Notes: a model not told the origin generated them from the sequence alone. A stretch of 57,522 nt of DNA from Geosiphon pyriformis (GCA_016748015.1 JAAOMT010000424.1:24722-82243); one strand, 5' to 3'. Counted from the stretch's first letter, positions 34,851-47,825 are shown. Numbers and translations: made by a program.

Positions 34851-36680
34851 ATAAAATTGTAGAATTAAATTTATGTCAAAATTTTTTAATATTAATTACA
34901 AGACAATAGTGGTTTTAGTTAAATTAAAAAGTCTATTATACACTTGTTTAAACATTATTCACAAAATAGTTAATAAAAATTATTAAAAGTTTAGAATTAA
35001 AAATGTAGATAAAACCAAATAGAAATGTTTTAAGAATTGTTTTTCTATTAAACTATTAGCAGTACTGAATAATTTTGTAAATGCAAAAAATTATAAAGAT
35101 CTTGGCACAATATAAAAAATATTAAAAAAAATGATAATCAATTTAGTAAATAAAATATTCTTTAAATATTGGTTCTGTAATTTTGATTGTTTAAAAAACA
35201 AACATTTTTCAAAGTTTTTTAAGCTAGAATTGCTAGTTATTAAGATTGTAAAAAGTTTAAAATCAGGTAGTGTGCTTAAATTTAATCATTTTATTAAAAT
35301 ATATTTAGCTATTAATAATAATAAAACATCTAAAATTTACAATATGTTAAATAATAGTATAGAGTTTATTAAATTAATTAAATATTTGTCTAAAGTCAAA
35401 AAAAATTATTGTAAATTAAAATACTATAAATTTGAAATAACCAAAGATATATCTATTAAGAATACTATTAAAAAATAAATAAAAAATTTTAGTTTTGATA
35501 AGAGTAACATAATAAAAAGTATTTTAAAGTAGTCTTTTTACAAAGTAGTTTTAAATTATTTAATAGTTAGCAAAAGATTGATTTTGGAATCAAATAAAAT
35601 AAAACTTAAGATAAACAAAATTATAAAAAAGTAAATAAAAAAGTGAAAAGTCTTTTCAATTTTGCCAAATCAATAATTTTATTAATATGTACTTTTAGAT
35701 TATATAAAATATAATGCTTTTTTTAGTATATTAGATAATTTTAACTTAGAAAATTGTTTCTAATAATAAAGCTTGATAACAAAGCTGTTAATTTTTTTAG
35801 CATATCAAACAAACTTTGGAAGCAGTATAATAATGTAATAATAAAGTGTTTCTTGGATTTTTTGATCTTTTGTTTAGCTTTTGGTAATATTACAAGTTTC
35901 TAAAAAAGAATATAGATCTCAATAATTTTCAAGTTTTATAAGTAAGATAATATTTTAAAAAAAAGCTGAAAGATTTGGTTGGTTTTGCAAAATATGCATA
36001 AAATCTATAATTTAATTGGATAATTTTATCTAAAAGCTAATTTAAAACATATTAAGATATATAACAAATTTATCAAATTCTTTGAAAATATATATATGAA
36101 TAGAATTAACAAGATAATAATTAACTTTAATTTTATGAATAATTATAAAGTACATGATAAACTAAATTAAAGTAAAGTTTTCTTGCCACTTTTTTGGAAG
36201 ATTTTTTATGATTTTTTGTTGTACAAAGTTAAAAAACATAAATATTTATATAAGTATAGAATTAATATAAACTTTATAACAAAAACAGAAAAAGTAAAAG
36301 TTAATAGTGACAAGTCTTTTTTTTTTGTAGCTAATGCTTTTGTTAACAATACAATTTAGATAGAAGATAATCAGGTTTTAATGCAATATATTTTAAATAT
36401 TGCTAATAACTTTATTATGTTTAATAATATTTCTATTAATAATAATAAGACAGTAATAATTTAATTAATTAAAAGATTACAAAAGCTTTTTTGCATATCA
36501 GTAATCAACCAATTTCTATTGTTAAGTAAAATAAATTTTATAAGTATTTAGAAATTTTTTTGTTAATAAATAATATATTAAAGCTGGATTTTACTAAAGT
36601 ATATTTAGATATTAAGTTTTTTTTAAATATGATTTTTAAAAAGACATTATTAACTAAGCAGTTTTTTTACTTGATAGTAA
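34851..36680 (+). mobile_element. old LINE, ORF2 middle part (second piece)
   Basis: Text resumes where the 10529 piece stops: ttaatattaattacaagaca matches the end of the endonuclease at 30722-30745. The open stretch 35131-35478 (KYWFCNFDCLKNKHFSKFFK, then LELLVIKIVK) matches 31005-31100 of the younger LINE (KKWFKGFDKMFTKESFKFHK, LKILVSKIIK). FWKIFYDFLLYKVKKHKYL (36190) and FVNNTI (36340) match the RT. Both catalytic Asp of the RT box are lost. It ends at the G3 insertion; the text resumes at 45298. Confidence 0.78.
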
Positions 36681-37418
36681 TATTACTGTTAAAACTTATA
36701 CTTTTTATTAATTATCACATGTATTAGCCACTGATGTCACATAAATTAGCCACTCTATTTTTAAAAAGTGATCATTGATCTGATTATTGACCTGACCATT
36801 AACTTAATCATTAACCTGATCATTGACCTGATCAATAACCTGATCATTGACTTGATCATTGACCTAACCATTGACCTGATTATTGACCACTTTTAATAGC
36901 TATATAAGCAATGAATTTTTTAACTGTAAAAAAACATGTAGAAATCAAGAAAATCAAATAACTAAAATAACAACTTTCATCTCAATCATTTTCTTATTGC
37001 TAATTTCTCTTTCCTTATCTTCAAGTACCTGAACATCTTAAAGATAAAAGATTACTTGTTGGCCTTTACCTACTCTTTTCTTGAAATGTGTAATTGCAGC
37101 ATTTAAAGATTATTAAATAAAATGTGACTGAAAAGCACATCTGATATCTGCTATTAAATTCTAAGAGTGCTAACGTAAGGCATAGAATTATACCAGGTGT
37201 AATTATTTGCTAACAGTATGAACTATCCCTCTACTTTTAGATTCCCCAGTTATTTTTAAAAAGTATAGCGACTGAGATATTTTATAAAACTGATCTCGCA
37301 CATTAAATCTATACTTATTCAATTTGCTCTTGAAGTTGAATTCCCTTTGATTATTTCCATCACTCTACAATCCTGTTCTTCTTTGCTATCCATTAACTTG
37401 TTACTTCAATTCATAACA
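36681..37418 (+). repeat. G3 5' LTR
   Basis: 738 bp. The first bases read TATTACTGTT, aligning with TGTTATGATT of the 3' LTR, so the TG end has mutated to TA. Ten 12-bp units at 36770-36889, then TATATAA near 36901. It is followed by a degenerate primer site TAGTGCTCCCTGTGAA at 37425. Confidence 0.88.
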
Positions 37419-37470
37419 TAAAAGTAGTGCTCCCTGTGAAGTTGTCAAAATTCACTCTGTTTCCTATTAT

Positions 37471-39021
37471 ATGGATAATTATTCATACCTGCCATAATAA
37501 TTAGAAGAACACTTTGAAGCACACAACAAAAACAATCTAGACTTTATTAAACTCAATCTTTTGTCCTTCTGCTTGATTTGCTTCTCCATTGAAAAACAAT
37601 CCAACAGACAATTCCAAGACTTTTGGAACTGGTTTCTGAACAAACATTCAGCTGAAACCTACACAGCTTATACAACTTATTACTTTGACCAAGCTTATCT
37701 TAAAGACAACTGTGAAGAAAAAAACAACAGCATTAATCAACTTTTATACTCAACAATCTTTGAACAATAGCCCCCTAATTTTGAATATCTGAATCATCAA
37801 ATCCATATTTGGATTGCTGCCCATCAATCAATTAAAACTCTTCTTGAAACAAAAGAAGAAAACTATTAAACCACTCCCATTTTTGATCTCTTTTCAAGTG
37901 AATTAAAACACTCCACACAAACAGTTATGTCTAAACCAATGACTCAAGACTCTCTGCAACAAAACATTCTAATTGCCCTCCAAAGTATACAGACTGCTTT
38001 AGGGTGAAAAAACAACACCCCATTACTATTATTCAGAAGTAATGCTTAAGATCTAATTGAATAGCTGGATGATTTAGAGAAAGCTGCCACAGCCAACCAA
38101 TATAATAATAAATATAAGTTCCAAATCATTGGTGGCTACCTCCAAAGCTCTCCTGTTACTTGGTTTTCACAAAAAACCAATGCCAATGCTCAGCAAAGAA
38201 TCATTAGATAGGCACCAACAAATGCTGAAGAGAACAACACCTCTTTTACTACCTGATTTGAAATGAAATTTAGAACTTCTATCTTAATATCCAAATGGTA
38301 TATGGAATTAGAAAGAAGAACTCAAGGCCCTGGTGAGGTTGTGACAGAATATGCCAAAGCAATAAGAAAATTCATTAAATGGATAGACTCTAGAAGAAAT
38401 TGGACAGAAGAGCAGAAAATACATTCCTTTACAAAAGGACTGAAAACTGATTTATCATATGCTCTTTGGCTTCTTTTGGTCTTGAAAGATAATCTTACAA
38501 TAGATATGACCATTGAACTTGCTCAGAGAATAGAAAACAATTAAAGGATGCATTTGAGATCTACTCTTCCAGTTTTTGCTCCTGTTTCTGCTATGATTCT
38601 AGCTCCACAAATGGCTGCTGCTTCTTTTGCCACTTATACTTAAGAGTTCAATGAACAGTTAATAAATAAACTTACAGCTAATCTTGTCTGGTTATTAGAA
38701 CCATTAGCCCAAACAGCCAAAGACAACTAGCAACCCCAAAGACCCAGATTTGAATTTCATTTTAATCAGCCCCAGCAACCACCATATCAAAGACAACAAA
38801 ATTATGACTCATCTGTGTGCTATCACTGTGAATTAACTGGACACTTCTCAAGAGACTGTAACAATCTTTTATTGCTCCTTCCAGCTCCTAGAAATAATAA
38901 CACTCAGAATAACAGACCCAACAATAATAATGTTCCCAATTAAAGACCCAATTATGCCAACATCAATTTTTTTGAAAAGGATTCCCTAGTAGAAGCCACT
39001 GTTTATTAGCCTTTAAACTAA
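37471..39021 (+). pseudogene. G3 gag
   Basis: ATG 37471 (MDNYSYLP), co-linear with G1 gag. The zinc knuckle CYHCELTGHFSRDC at about 38819-38860 is intact. Stops are more numerous than in G1 (for example tandem TAA TAA at 37495, TAG at 37768, TAA at 38544, TAG at 38730). It ends at TAA 39019-39021 after the conserved T TTA AAC. Confidence 0.82.
39012..39018 (+). promoter_or_regulatory. -1 frameshift site of G3
   Basis: CCT TTA AAC TAA in the gag frame; the heptamer is identical to G1 (13192-13198) although flanking codons have changed (CAG to TAG three codons upstream). The -1 frame is open beyond it to the solo LTR. Confidence 0.75.
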
Positions 39022-42000
39022 TAGGTGCATCTCCAAAGGGTGAGAATGCAAGCCAACTAGAAGAAAACCCCTTTTATGCTTTTAACCTAACTGATAATTA
39101 TCATGATATGGATGAACTAGCAATCAACACCTCTGAATCAACCAGAAAGAAGAAGAAAGCCAAGGTTGATTTCATCTTGGACCCAAACAAAGCATTCAAA
39201 TTATCTGCTGATAACAATGAGCCATTAAAAGCCAAAGTTTTCAAGAATTCTCTAAAGTTAGAAACCCCAGAAATAGTACAAAAATCTGGTCCTTATTCTG
39301 TTGTTAAAGATCTCATAAAAACCCCAGCACACATTACATTTGGCCAACTAATAACCCACCCACAGTTCAGAAAAAATCTTCATAAATCATTAATACCCAA
39401 GAAAAAGATACCAAAGATCAACAAATGCTTACATCAAGCTAGACTTGCTGACAACAGCAATATTACCCCTCTTATTTATAAAGCCCAAGTGGCTGGTTAT
39501 TTCATTGATCTGATTCTGAACAGTGGATTATCTGTTAGTATTATTGCCAAACACTTTTTAGAAGCAATTGGCAGAAAGATTGATGAACTATCCACAAGAC
39601 TAATGACCAATATACATGGTGACAAGAAGAAAAATCTGGGCATAGCCAAAGCTATTCCTGTCCAAATCAATGGCATTAGCATTAAAACTAACATGGAAGT
39701 ATCTGAATCCAAAAAATACATTATAATAGTTGGCAATGAATGGCTTAAGAAAGCAAAAGCTTTGCTTAATTATGAACTTTACAAGCTAACCATCAGATAT
39801 GATGAGAAACCCATTGTGGTTAAATGCCATCATTGGACAACTCTTCCAGCAACCAAACAGAACCAAGAAAAAAAACAATCAGAAGAATCAGATGATAATG
39901 AGAGTGATGTTACAAATGATTATTTGGGGTCTCAGATCAAATAACAAATCCATAACTTGGTGCTCAATATCTTAATAATACTGGTAATACTGGTACGTTG
40001 TTTATATCTGAAGGTATTTAGAGTTGAGTTCTTTGTATAATAGACAGAAATTTAATAGTTGTTTTCAGTAGCCTCTTGGAATCACAATTCCGTCAAATTT
40101 CTTTTTCAGTGTGATGGCCAGTAATCCTTCTGGTAAGCTATTCTCAAATCTATGAGTGTTCTACCCTTGTTTCACAGGTTTTTTACTAGTCTCTATAACA
40201 TCTGTATCTTAGTGCTTAATCCTTAATCAATTTTAGTAAAACCAAAGAAATAACAAAAAAAGAAATAAAAGAAAATAAAAAGAGATGAAGAAATAAACAA
40301 AAGCAATTGCAAGTTAGTATTCTGTCAATAGCTATGATCAAAAGCTATTGTTCTAGTGTAATTAAGTATCAATTACTATCAACATGAAGTATTAATAGTA
40401 AGGAGTGGATTAAAATAGTAAATAATTATTTATTTGAGAAGTGGAAGATTGTTTTGATCTAAATCTAAACTGGAAGGTCTGTCTTTTCTACTTTTAATAC
40501 TACCACTATATATACATAATTGAGATTCCTCAATTTTTTGATTCCTCACACTAGAAATCTTGGAATTCCTGGAATCCTGCAATTTTTTTTGAGAGGAATT
40601 CTGAAATTCTGGAATCCTGTAATTTCTTGTATGAGAATTCTGAAATTTCTGGAATTCTGCAATTTTTCTTGAGAAGAATCCTGGAATTCCACATTTACTG
40701 CGACTACTTCTGATTGGCTACTTTATATGTTAATATATTTCCTATATTCTATAAGTAACAGCAATAATGAAGATCAAGAAAAACCAAAAAAAACTGCTAA
40801 ACTTGCCTATACTATCTTCACCAGTAATAACAAGCCACTGAACAATGTTAAAGCTAACAAAAAAAGAATCATAGTAAATAACAAGCTAATCTGCTGGCCC
40901 TACTATGATATCCTCAGAAGAATCTTTGACAGAAAACCTAGCAAGAAAGCCAAATACAATTATTGGTGGTATGGTCTTTATACACAGTGCTAGTATAATA
41001 AATTTTTGTATTCACCAAGTGATGAATGCAAATTCTGCCTAATCTATTACAAAGATTGGGAACCAATTAGCTTAATACTTCGAGAAGAACTTAAAAAAAT
41101 ACAAAAATCTTTTGAGAATAAACCACCTGAAATTCAATCACTAGTTGTAAAACAAAGAGAATCTTCTCCTGAAGAAAGAAAAGTGGACATTGAAAATCTG
41201 TTGGCTTGAAATAGCCCAGTTATCTTAAAAGAAAGTAATACTTCTGGATGAACCCATATAATACAACATACTATCACCATCAAAGAAACTTGCCCTATCC
41301 ATTTGAAGCCTTATCAATCCAATTGACACAATGATGAGTTTATCAAAAAAGAGATAAATTGGATGAAAGATTTTGGATTCATACAAAAAACCAAAAATGA
41401 ATGGACTTTTCCAGTTGTAGTGGTATCCAAAAAAGGTGGAATTCTATGCTTCTGTGTTGACTATTGTCAATTAAATACTATCATTATAAGAGACATGTAC
41501 TCACTCCCCAAAATTAATGCAATGCTAGATAAATTTAATGGTGCTGCTTTTTTCTCAATCATTAACTTAATTGCTAGATTCTGGCAAGTAGAGATGGATT
41601 CAGAAAGTAGAAAAAAAACTGCTTTCATTACCAAGTATGGCACTTATGAATTTACAGTCATGTTTTTTGGCCTTACCAATGCTTCTCCCATATTTCAATG
41701 CCTAATAAATAAAGTGTTTGAATCAGTAAAAGAAAACTTTGTTCTGGTTTACTTGGACAACATAATAGTATATTCAAAAACCTGGGATGAATATCTTGAA
41801 CATTTACAAAAGATTTTTGACCTCTTTAGAAATACTGGTCTTAAGATCAATCTAATTAAATATTTTTTTGGACACCAATCCACCTAATTTCTTGGACATC
41901 TTATTACAAAAGATGGAATCTTTCCTGACCCAGCTAAAGTTGAAAAAGTTCAGAACATTAGACAACTAATAAATGTTCCTAAACTATGCTTTTTTCTTGG

Positions 42001-42559
42001 TTTGGTCTCTTACTATTGCAAATTTATCAAGAATTTCTCCAAAATTGCCTTTTCTTTTAATCAGCTATTCAGGAAAAATGTCAATTATTACTGGAGCACT
42101 CATCAATAAAAAGCTTTTGAATTTCTGAAGGAAAAACTTGTTACTGAACTAATTCTCAAACAACCTGATCTGGACCAACTTTTTATCTTCCATACTGATA
42201 TATCTGGCTATAGACTTGGTGCTGTTCTTTCACAGAAAAATGAAAATAGCAGAAAACATGCCATAGCATATGCCAGTAGATTCCTCACATCTGTAAAAAA
42301 GAACTATTCAGTCACTAAACAAGAATGTTTAGCAGTAGTTTGGACTACTAGCTACTGGGATCAATATCTTTTTGGTGCAAAATTCTTAGTGGTAACAGAT
42401 CATCAAGTCTTAGTTTGGCTGCACAAGAAAAAGAAGCTGGAACACAAACAAATAACTCACTGGATACTCCATTTAGATGAATTTGACTATAATATTCAAC
42501 ACCACAAAGGAGCAAATCATCAAAACACTAACACTTTCTCTAGATTTACCATTCAGTGA
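39022..42559 (+). pseudogene. G3 pol: protease, Cys module, RT, RNase H (interrupted)
   Basis: Protease site LILNSGLSVSII (D to N of DSG). The frame runs 39108-39907, is broken by the solo LTR (39908-40760) and resumes with NNEDQEKPKKTAKLAYTIF. In the Cys module most cysteines of GPCARCWC are changed while CKFCLIYYKDW keeps a pair. RT: FCVDYCQLN, FFGLTNASPIFQ, catalytic box YLDN at 41750-41761. RNase H: TDISGYRLGAVLSQ, AYASR, TDHQ. It ends with TGA TAG at 42557-42562, as G1 does. Confidence 0.82.
39908..40760 (+). repeat. solo LTR inside G3 (copy a)
   Basis: 853 bp from TGTTACAAATG to AAGTAACA. Left flank GTGA, right flank GCAA: two transitions apart. Removing the LTR with one 4-base copy restores the G3 pol frame (ESNNEDQE), supporting a 4-bp target duplication. 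TATATATA lies at about 40508. An array of three to four imperfect 38-40 base units rich in GGAATTC and GGAATCCTG lies at 40551-40690. Two decayed relatives lie at 4997-5859 and 45457-46288. Confidence 0.82.
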
Positions 42560-42617
42560 TAGTACAACATCTCAAACCAAACCAATTTAATTATTAGTAA
42601 CTTCTTCACAAACAAAC

Positions 42618-43877
42618 ATGATAATAGACTTGGACAACTACTCTGTCTTAATGGAATTTTTGGATAAAAGACAATACCCACCAGAATACACTCGACAGTA
42701 AAGAGAACATTTGCACAAACAATCAAATTTCTATTTGATCCACCAGAACCAATTGTACAAAAGAAACAGAAAAGATCCTGACTGCTCCCAGAGAGTCATC
42801 AGATTTGAAGAAAAAGAAATTGTAATATACAATATGCACACTGACCCATTAGCTAGACACTTTGGAAAAACAAAAACAATTCAGAAAACTTTAGCTCGTT
42901 ATTATTGGCTTATCTTGGGAAAAGACATTGCTGAATACATCAAAACCTGTAACATCTGCCAAAAAAGAGGCAAACCCAATCACAAAGAAAATATCCATTC
43001 AATTTCTGTTGGTCAACCATTTGACAGAATTGGTATAGATGTTGTTGGATTTTTAACAATAACTCCTGATGGCAACAGATATATTATTACAGCTACTGAC
43101 TATCTTACAAAGTAGGTAGAAGCAAGAACCACCTCAGACTAAAGAGCAGTCTCAATAGCCAATTTCATTTATGAAGATATTATCTGCCATTATGGCTGCC
43201 CCAAAGAACTTTTATCTAATAGAGGAAGAGCTTTTTTTAGTACACTGGTTAAAGAACTTTATAGAAAAATGGGAATACATTATAAACTTTTCTCCTTTTA
43301 TTACCTCTAAACAAATAACCTAGTAAAATATTTCAATAGAACACTATGTGAAACTGTAGCCAAAACCAGTAAAAAAACAAACTTATGAAACAAAGTACTG
43401 TCTTCAGCTTTGTTTGCTTATAGAACTGTGAATCATGACATAACAAGTTATGAATCTTTTTATCTGCTCTATGGATGCATGGCAATACTACCAATAGAAA
43501 CTGACATTGAGACAATATCTTTTGAAGAGATTACAATAAGAAATTACAAAGACATTTTGCAAAGAAGACTTGGTACCATTCTTGACTCCTTGGTAAAAGC
43601 ACGAATAATTGCTTTTGAAAAGATAAAACAGTTCCAAGAAAAGCTTAAGAAAAAAAAAACCTATAAAATACTTTCTTTAAGTGTTGGTAACTTGGTATTG
43701 GGATACTGTTCAGATAGAAACAATGTTTATGGTGATAAATTTTCTAGCTGGTGGAAAGAACCCTTTATAGTCAACAAAGTTTTGAATAATGGTTCTTATA
43801 TTCTTCAAGATCAATCTAGAACAATCTTCAATGATCATTTTGTTCATAGTATACGACTCAAGAAATATTATAAATAA
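42618..43877 (+). pseudogene. G3 integrase
   Basis: ATG 42618, 61 bases after the RNase H stop, same layout as G1. Zinc domain HTDPLARHFG...YIKTCNICQ. Core: D in GIDVVGFL kept; LSNRGRAF (D to N) and LVKYFNR (E to K) lost. The tail SLSVGNLVLGYCSDRNNVYG and WWKEPFIVNKVLNNGSY is open (43410-43877). Stops at 42699, 43113, 43140, 43308 and others. Confidence 0.82.
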
Positions 43878-43978
43878 CCTAATTGGTTGCCTGTTGTGGT
43901 AATACCAACTCTAATAATCAGCAAAAATCAAGTATAAATAAATGCATCATTTCTAAAACAGAGGTATCTTCAATCAAC

Positions 43979-44634
43979 ATAAACAATTATTTTCTGGATC
44001 AAAATATTTAAAACACTTTCTATACTCTCTATGAGTATTAGATCAAAAACTATCTAAATGCTACTCTAACCATTAGAAAACAAACCACTATAACTGATAA
44101 CAATGGAACACATACTATTATTAAACCAAAGAAAACTACTACCAGAAGAGAAAAAATTGGTAGTAAAATGGATAAATATTTGTTAGAAAGTATAACAACA
44201 ACTATACTTCTACCTTCCAATATAATTAGAAAAACACTTCAAGAAATCTTATCTATAGACAAAAACTTGTCATATGGAAAGCAATTAAAACTCTATGGTC
44301 GCTTTAATAAAATCATAGAGGATATAAATTCATGAAGAAAACAACTTCAGAAATACAGGCAGAAATTTTGGGCATTATATAATTAGATGTCTCAAAAGTT
44401 TTAACTATTGCTAAAAGAGTCAAAACTCTAATACAAAGATTTGGTCTCTTAAATACAAAACTTATTTTGCCTCAAGTATTATATATCTTATCCACAAAAG
44501 ACTTTAACAAACTAGTTAGCTTTGAGTTAGATAAAATCTTTCAAATAAATTACATCATAAATAGCTTGATTTCGCTAAAGCTCAATCTCTTTGAAGAGAA
44601 TGATGTTATGATTGAAACTTATACTTCTTATTAA
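43979..44634 (+). pseudogene. G3 extra 3' frame
   Basis: Co-linear with G1 17296-17952; the ATG has become ATA (43979). It keeps DKYLLESITTTILLPS and DKNLSYGKQLKLYGRF, and a one-base deletion near 44333 shifts the frame. CAA at two sites that are TAA in G1 shows that the ancestral frame was open. It ends at TAA in the 3' LTR. Confidence 0.55.
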
Positions 44635-45293
44635 TTACTACATGTATTAGCCACTGATATCACATAAATTAGCCACTCTATTTTTAGAAAGTAATCATTG
44701 ACCTAATCATTGACTTGACTGTTGATCTGATTATTGACCTGATCATTGATCTAATCATTGACTACTTTTGATAGCTATATAAGTGATGAATCTTTTAGCT
44801 GTAAAAAAGCATATAGTAATCAAGGAAATCAAATAAATAAAATAACAACTTTTATCTCAATTATTCTCTTATTGCTAATTTTCCTTTCTCTACCTTCAAG
44901 TACCTGAACATCTTAAAGATAAAAGATTACTTGTTGGCCTTTACCTACCCTTTTCCTGAAACATGTAATTGCAGCATTTGAAGATTATTGAATAAAATGT
45001 GACTGAAGAGCACATCTAATACCTGCTATTGAATTTTAAGAGTGCTGATATAAGGCATAGAATTATACTAGGTGTGATCATTTGTTGACAGTATGGACTA
45101 TCCTTCTACCTTCAGATTCTCCAGTTATCTTTGAAAAGTATAGCAACTGAGATATTTTATAAGACTGATCTTGTACATTGAATTCATACTTATTTAATTT
45201 GCTCTTGAAGTTGAATTCTCTTTGATTATTTCCATTACCCTACAATCTTGTTCTCCCTTGCTATCTGTTAGCTTGTTACTCCAACTCATAACA
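44604..45293 (+). repeat. G3 3' LTR
   Basis: 690 bp, TGTTATGATTG to CATAACA. It has only six 12-bp units (44693-44764) against ten in the 5' LTR; the loss of four units (48 bp) accounts exactly for 738 against 690 bp. Confidence 0.93.
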
Positions 45294-45297
45294 GTAG

Positions 45298-45456
45298 CAA
45301 TTTAGCAGCCTATTATTAATTATTAGACATAATTTAGTTTTATATTTAAAAGTATATATTAAAAGTAAGATGTTATAATAATAAAAAAGCTTAAATTTAA
45401 GACCAATCTGCCAAAAAACTTTCCAAAAAGACTTTATATTACTTATTTTTGTATAA
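45298..45456 (+). mobile_element. old LINE, third piece
   Basis: After the right target copy the text taatttagttttatatttaa matches cagtttagttttgtctttaa (32730-32750) of the younger LINE, and KLKFKTNLPKNF matches DLKIKMGLPRDF just downstream. It shows that G3 is inserted in the old LINE. It is cut at 45457 by a solo LTR. Confidence 0.7.
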
Positions 45457-46288
45457 TATTATAGATATTTATTTAAGATATTAGAACAAATAATAAACTT
45501 ATAATTTAATGCTTAATAATTATTAATAATAATAATATCTAAAAGTTTTAATATCTAAAAAGTTTAATTAAGTTCTTTGTATAATAGACAGAAATTCAAA
45601 TAATAGTTTCTTTTATGAATTTTTTTTAGCATAATGGCTGGTTTATTCTGGTAGTTGTGTTTTTTTAATAAGCTATTCTTAAGTTTTCTACTTTTATTTT
45701 ACAGATTTTTTACCAGTCTATTTTTAATATCAATTATTTATTATTTAATCTCTTTAATCAATTAGTAATTACAAAAAAAATAAAATAAAAAAAATAAAAA
45801 AAGAAATAAAAAATTGGTATTTTATTAATAATTATAATTAAAAGCTATTGGTTTAATATAATAAAGTATTAATAATAAAAAAGTAATAAAATTTTTAATT
45901 AAGTAATGATAACATAAATTAGATAATAATAAATAATTTTATTAATATAGATATAATTCTACTTCAAGTTATAAAAAACTATTTTTTAAAAGAAAAGATA
46001 TTTGATAATTACTTATCTCTAACTTTTGTTATCTAATTACTGTTCTTTTTTTTTCTGTTTTTAATACTTTTGTTATATATATAATTTATGTTATATAAGA
46101 TCTTATATATTTCTATTTTTTTCTATACTATTTTTTAGAAATGTGCTCATTTTTTGAGAATATATATATTTTTGAAAATGTGTTATAATTTTCTAAAACT
46201 GTGTTTATTTGTTGAGTATTATTTTTCTATTGATCATTTTATGATCTGTTTTTTTTATGTTTTTTTGTACTTTTTTTTATAAGTAATA
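45457..46288 (+). repeat. solo LTR, decayed (copy b)
   Basis: 832 bp, TATTATAG (from TGTTACAA) to AAGTAATA (from AAGTAACA), flanked by ATAA on both sides (45453-45456 and 46289-46292). It aligns with copy a from ttgagttctttgtataatag onward, but the central tandem part differs: copy a has GGAATTC-type units, this copy and copy c have units like gaaaatgtgttataatttt. Confidence 0.78.
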
Positions 46289-47240
46289 ATAATATTTTTT
46301 TAATATTAAGCTTTATCAAAATTTTTATTTTGAATTAAGCTTATTACTTCTTTTTCTAATACTATTTATTTAATTTTGGTTCTTATGTTTTTGAATTAAG
46401 AATTGTTTATTCTTTTTTATTGGTTAACAGTTATTGTTTTTATTTTTAAATATAGTAATATTTCTAGATAATCTTAAAATACAGTATATAGTTAATAAAT
46501 TGTTTTGATATATAGTATCAAACTAGTTTTTTTTCTAATAAAGTTTTTAATCTGTTGTACTATTTTTTGATTAAACATTTTTTTGGATTTGTTAGTATAC
46601 AATTCCTGAATATTTAGCTTTTGTTTTAACTAATAGTAATAGTATGCTATTAAAAGTTGTTTTATTTATAATTTCTAGTTTTTTTAATTAGTTCTTCTGT
46701 TAAAACAATAATTAATATTTTTCCAAAAGTGTTTTTTACTTTTTTTATAATTTTATCTAATTAGTGCTTTGTTTGATTCTATTGTTACTAATATAAAGTG
46801 ATTTTTGTTTTTTTTCTTTTTTTATGTTTTTATAACAAATTGTCTAATAATTAATAATAATTTTTATATATAATTGTTATTGATTTATGACTTGGAACAA
46901 TTGTTATGCTATTATGTAAATGTAGTCTAAGATTTTTATTTTTTACTATTGCTTTTGTCATGTCTATTATGTTTTTATATATTTTGATCTTGATCTATTT
47001 TTTGTGTTTTCTTTAATAATTTTTAATATTATAATTTTAATACTTATTTGTTTAATTAATTAGTTTAAAATATTAATATTTATATTTAAATTTTTAATAT
47101 TTAGTATTTTAAAAAATATTTTAAATAAGAATGTAATAATAATATTATATATAATTTATAAAATTTTCTTAATAAAACAATTAAAATATATTAAATAATT
47201 AGATTTTAAGCTGTTTTATTATTATTATTATTGTTATATA
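46289..47240. other. T-rich stretch, nothing identified
   Basis: Very AT-rich, plus strand T-rich as in the LINE pieces, so it may be more of the old LINE. I could not match a specific motif. No open frame of note. Confidence 0.4.
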
Positions 47241-47363
47241 TACAGTGTGGGACAAAAAAAATTGGACACAAAAAACTAATTATTGTGCTTTAATTAATGG
47301 ACCAAATTTTACAAAAAATATATCATTAGAAAGATAAAAAGCACATTATTTTATTAAAAAAAA

Positions 47364-47823
47364 TTAATAGAATATTAATATGATATTCTTCGCAATCACC
47401 ATCTCACAACGCCGTTTCATTGATCCTACTAACCCGATAAGGGTAGATCCGGAAATCATCCGCCACTCTTCTTCCATAAACTGCATTAACTGGTCACAAT
47501 TTTCGGGCATTCGCTTTTCTACCTTATTCTTGACAATAGCCCACAAGTTTTCAATAGGGTTCAAGTCGGGTGAGTTGGCAGGCCAGTCAAGAACATTATT
47601 AATATTGACAGCTATAAAGGCTTGGGAAACTTTGCTTTTGTGTTTCGGATCGTTGTCTTGCTGGAACCGCCACCTACGCCCAAGCATTCCTCTAATTTCA
47701 GGCAGGTGAGTACGAAGAATTTCTATGTAAAAATGACTATCCATTATTCCAGTAAAACAAAATAAACTTGTCTTTCCTCCTTTATAGAAACCACCCCAAG
47801 CAAAGACTTTTGTTCGATCTTTT
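47364..47823 (-). pseudogene. Tc1/mariner transposase, C-terminal half
   Basis: Reads FAWGGFYKGGKTSLFCF, QQDNDPKHKSK (second catalytic Asp) and WPANSPDLNPIENLWAIVK (catalytic Glu), the DDE transposase end of the Tc1 family. The C-terminus to the stop at 47364 is intact. The first catalytic Asp and the helix-turn-helix domain are absent because the sequence joins adapter at 47824. The true start is probably ATG at 47889 (MATSKQEMQRQTVLY), 15 codons long before the adapter and in another frame. Residues often predicted upstream (CLLYTSPKDR) are adapter translation. Confidence 0.88.
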
Positions 47824-47825
47824 GG

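Larger units (their letters stand above)
36681..45293 (+). mobile_element. G3: Ty3/gypsy element, sister copy of G1
   Basis: LTRs 36681-37418 and 44604-45293; internal order as in G1. Flanks are GTAA (36677-36680) and GTAG (45294-45297), one transition apart, and LINE text is continuous across the removed element. It is more decayed than G1: RT box YLDN, protease NSG, integrase LSNRG and LVKYF (two of three catalytic residues lost). It holds a solo LTR at 39908-40760. Confidence 0.92.
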
